A DNA stretch of 37,952 bases from Herbaspirillum frisingense (GTDB taxonomy: Bacteria > Pseudomonadota > Gammaproteobacteria > Burkholderiales > Burkholderiaceae_D). A model generated the notes under the pieces. The model was not told where the DNA came from. It worked only from the letters and a program-made list of their open reading frames with translations, and did not search any database. Positions 37,128 through 37,952 of the stretch are shown piece after piece (positions within the stretch are counted from its first letter, which is position 1; each line of letters opens with the position of its first letter). The stretch covers positions 1 to 37,952 of the forward strand of contig WNDX01000023.1 in NCBI GenBank assembly GCA_009914615.1, read 5' to 3'. The translations under genes were made by a program, and so were the position numbers.

Positions 37128-37506
37128 GGCGACACTGAGGTCGCGCTGGCGACGCCATCGCGCGGAGGCGGATCGCATGATCCGCTTTTTTTCGCATGTC
37201 CTCATGCGCAAATTATTGAACCCCGCGCCGCAAACGGGCATCCAAGTTGCACCACGGCCGCGCATCACGGCATGCTTCCCGCCTTCTTACCCTCGATGTC
37301 CGAATCGTCCGTCGGACAAATTCCTTATTTTTCGCGCGAGTTGTAACGGTCGGCACTTCTTTCACGGCGCCCGGTCGTATCTGTTCGCTTCCAGCAATCG
37401 CCAGGCGCTGCAGTCATCGAGTCCCGCCACGACGATCCGGAATCCATCCCGGATCCTGCCGCGCCCACGATCAAGGAAAGCCACGACACTTTGATGCGAG
37501 GACAAT
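37128..37506. other. Region between the nitronate monooxygenase and the 89-residue gene
   Basis: These 379 bp hold a terminator (37168-37192) and then no gene. Two gapped dyads with the same geometry (7-base arms, 8-base gap) are present: TGTCCGA/TCGGACA at 37297-37318 and GATCCGG/CCGGATC at 37434-37455. No convincing promoter hexamers were found. Confidence 0.4.
37168..37192 (+). terminator. Rho-independent terminator after the nitronate monooxygenase
   Basis: GCGGATC, loop GCAT and GATCCGC (37168-37185) form a 7-bp stem followed by seven T. Confidence 0.88.
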
Positions 37507-37776
37507 ATGACCAGCTTTCTCAGAACCAGAAAAGATCGTCATCCAAAACACGACAAGCCGCGTCTGCCGCATGAGCACGACCAGAATTTCGACCGCCAGG
37601 ACCCAGCGCGCAGCGGCCACAAGGTAGAACGCCAGGAAATCCGTCATGCCTACAATGACATCCGCGAAGGCCAAGTCGATACCGACCTGCGCGGCACCGG
37701 TGGGCTGGACGAAGGCAACAAAGGCCCTGGACGCCGTGCGGCCGGCGCGCCGCCCAAGGACGCAGACGAACACTGA
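37507..37776 (+). CDS. Small hydrophilic protein of unknown function
   Basis: The 89-residue product is rich in Asp, Arg, His, Gly, Gln and Lys, with no hydrophobic segment, and is probably disordered (starts MTSFLRTRKDRHPKHDKP; later DIREGQVDTDLRGTGGLDEG). GAGGACA at 37499-37505 is a usable ribosome site. I do not recognise the family. The antisense frame over this region is long too, so coding is judged by ribosome site and composition and is moderately certain. Confidence 0.55.
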   Translation: MTSFLRTRKDRHPKHDKPRLPHEHDQNFDRQDPARSGHKVERQEIRHAYNDIREGQVDTDLRGTGGLDEGNKGPGRRAAGAPPKDADEH

Positions 37777-37825
37777 GCGCCCGCCCTCCGGCACGCACGC
37801 GCAGACGCCCGGACGCGCCGGGCAA

Positions 37826-37952
37826 ATCGGGATAGGGGCGGCCAGAACCTGGCCGATCCCCTCCCACACCACCCGGCGTGCGGGTCCGCACCGGGCGGTT
37901 CGAGTCGTTGAGGTCAACAGAGCCGAGGTACCCCAAGCCGGTCGAAGTAGGC
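37826..37952 (-). mobile_element. Group II intron, 3' end (domains V and VI)
   Basis: Read on the minus strand. Bases 37899-37868 fold like domain V: CCGCCCGG pairs with CCGGGTGG (one G-U wobble at the place of the catalytic triad, here CGC), then TGCG pairs with CGCA below a short loop, with a two-base CG bulge on the 3' side. Bases 37865-37829 fold like domain VI: GGGA/TCCC, a TA bulge, GGGG/CCCC and CGGCCAG/CTGGCCG with a GTT loop. The bulged A (37833) lies 7 nt before a 3' end of the AY type (GAT, 37828-37826). The rest of the intron is beyond the right edge. No search was possible. Confidence 0.75.
37914..37952 (-). CDS. Group II intron reverse transcriptase/maturase, last codons
   Basis: The last 12 codons before a TGA (complement of 37914-37916) read AYFDRLGVPRLC and run off the right edge. 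The stop lies 14 bp before the domain V-like hairpin, where the reading frame of an intron-encoded protein normally ends. The call depends mainly on that position; the peptide alone is too short to be decisive. Confidence 0.5.
   Translation of the reverse strand, partial: AYFDRLGVPRLC

Noticed and set aside
37471-37936. Minus-strand frames of 138-148 codons over the right end
   Set aside because: They read through the intron domain V/VI hairpins and antisense to the small gene; the apparent motif NRPVRTRTPGG is a translation of structured RNA.

Overview
The window looks like chromosome of a high-GC betaproteobacterium of the Burkholderiales, most likely Oxalobacteraceae and close to Herbaspirillum. 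This rests on gene content, gene order (gatCAB divergent from mreBCD-mrdA-rodA-rlpA; rsmI divergent from lpoA-yraN-gmhA-dolP; dprA-smg-topB) and protein wording, not on a search. Nearly every gene is a core or common accessory gene; the main anomalies are at the two ends and at two small indels. The two ends are mobile elements: the 5' end of an IS3-family (IS407-type) insertion sequence on the left, and the 3' end of a group II intron on the right. The window is therefore plausibly one assembly contig broken at multicopy repeats.

Layout. 1-258: IS end joined to the last codons of a gene it cut. 323-3662 (minus): gatC-gatA-gatB, tRNA-dependent amidotransferase. 4023-11470 (plus): the rod-shape and wall-elongation cluster mreB, mreC, mreD, mrdA (PBP2), rodA, rlpA. 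11567-11899: an EmrE-type exporter. 11930-12826 (minus): rsmI, back to back with lpoA-yraN-gmhA-dolP (12840-15871). In this last block lpoA carries a frameshift, and yraN has lost its stop codon through an apparent 2-bp duplication, which fuses it in frame to gmhA. 16034-17291: a TlpA-like thioredoxin and a LapA-like membrane protein. 17365-18968: pyrE (TTG start) divergent from xthA. 19072-24320 (minus): a small exported protein, dprA, smg, topB. 24569-25093: def, without fmt beside it.

25180-35535 is a leucine/isovalerate degradation (liu) locus. It has the MerR-type regulator liuR, liuA (isovaleryl-CoA dehydrogenase), liuB and liuD (methylcrotonyl-CoA carboxylase) and liuE (HMG-CoA lyase). 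Interspersed are a DsbA-like isomerase, a YchJ protein, a YbaK-type deacylase and two different metallo-beta-lactamase-fold hydrolases, one divergent from liuR and one 5 bp after liuD. Two matching palindromes, one in front of liuR and one in front of liuA, look like LiuR operators. liuC (methylglutaconyl-CoA hydratase) is missing from the cluster.

35682-37952: a 51-residue membrane protein, a nitronate monooxygenase, an unrecognised 89-residue hydrophilic protein preceded by two dyads, and the intron end. I saw no tRNA, rRNA, CRISPR array, prophage or clear defence system.
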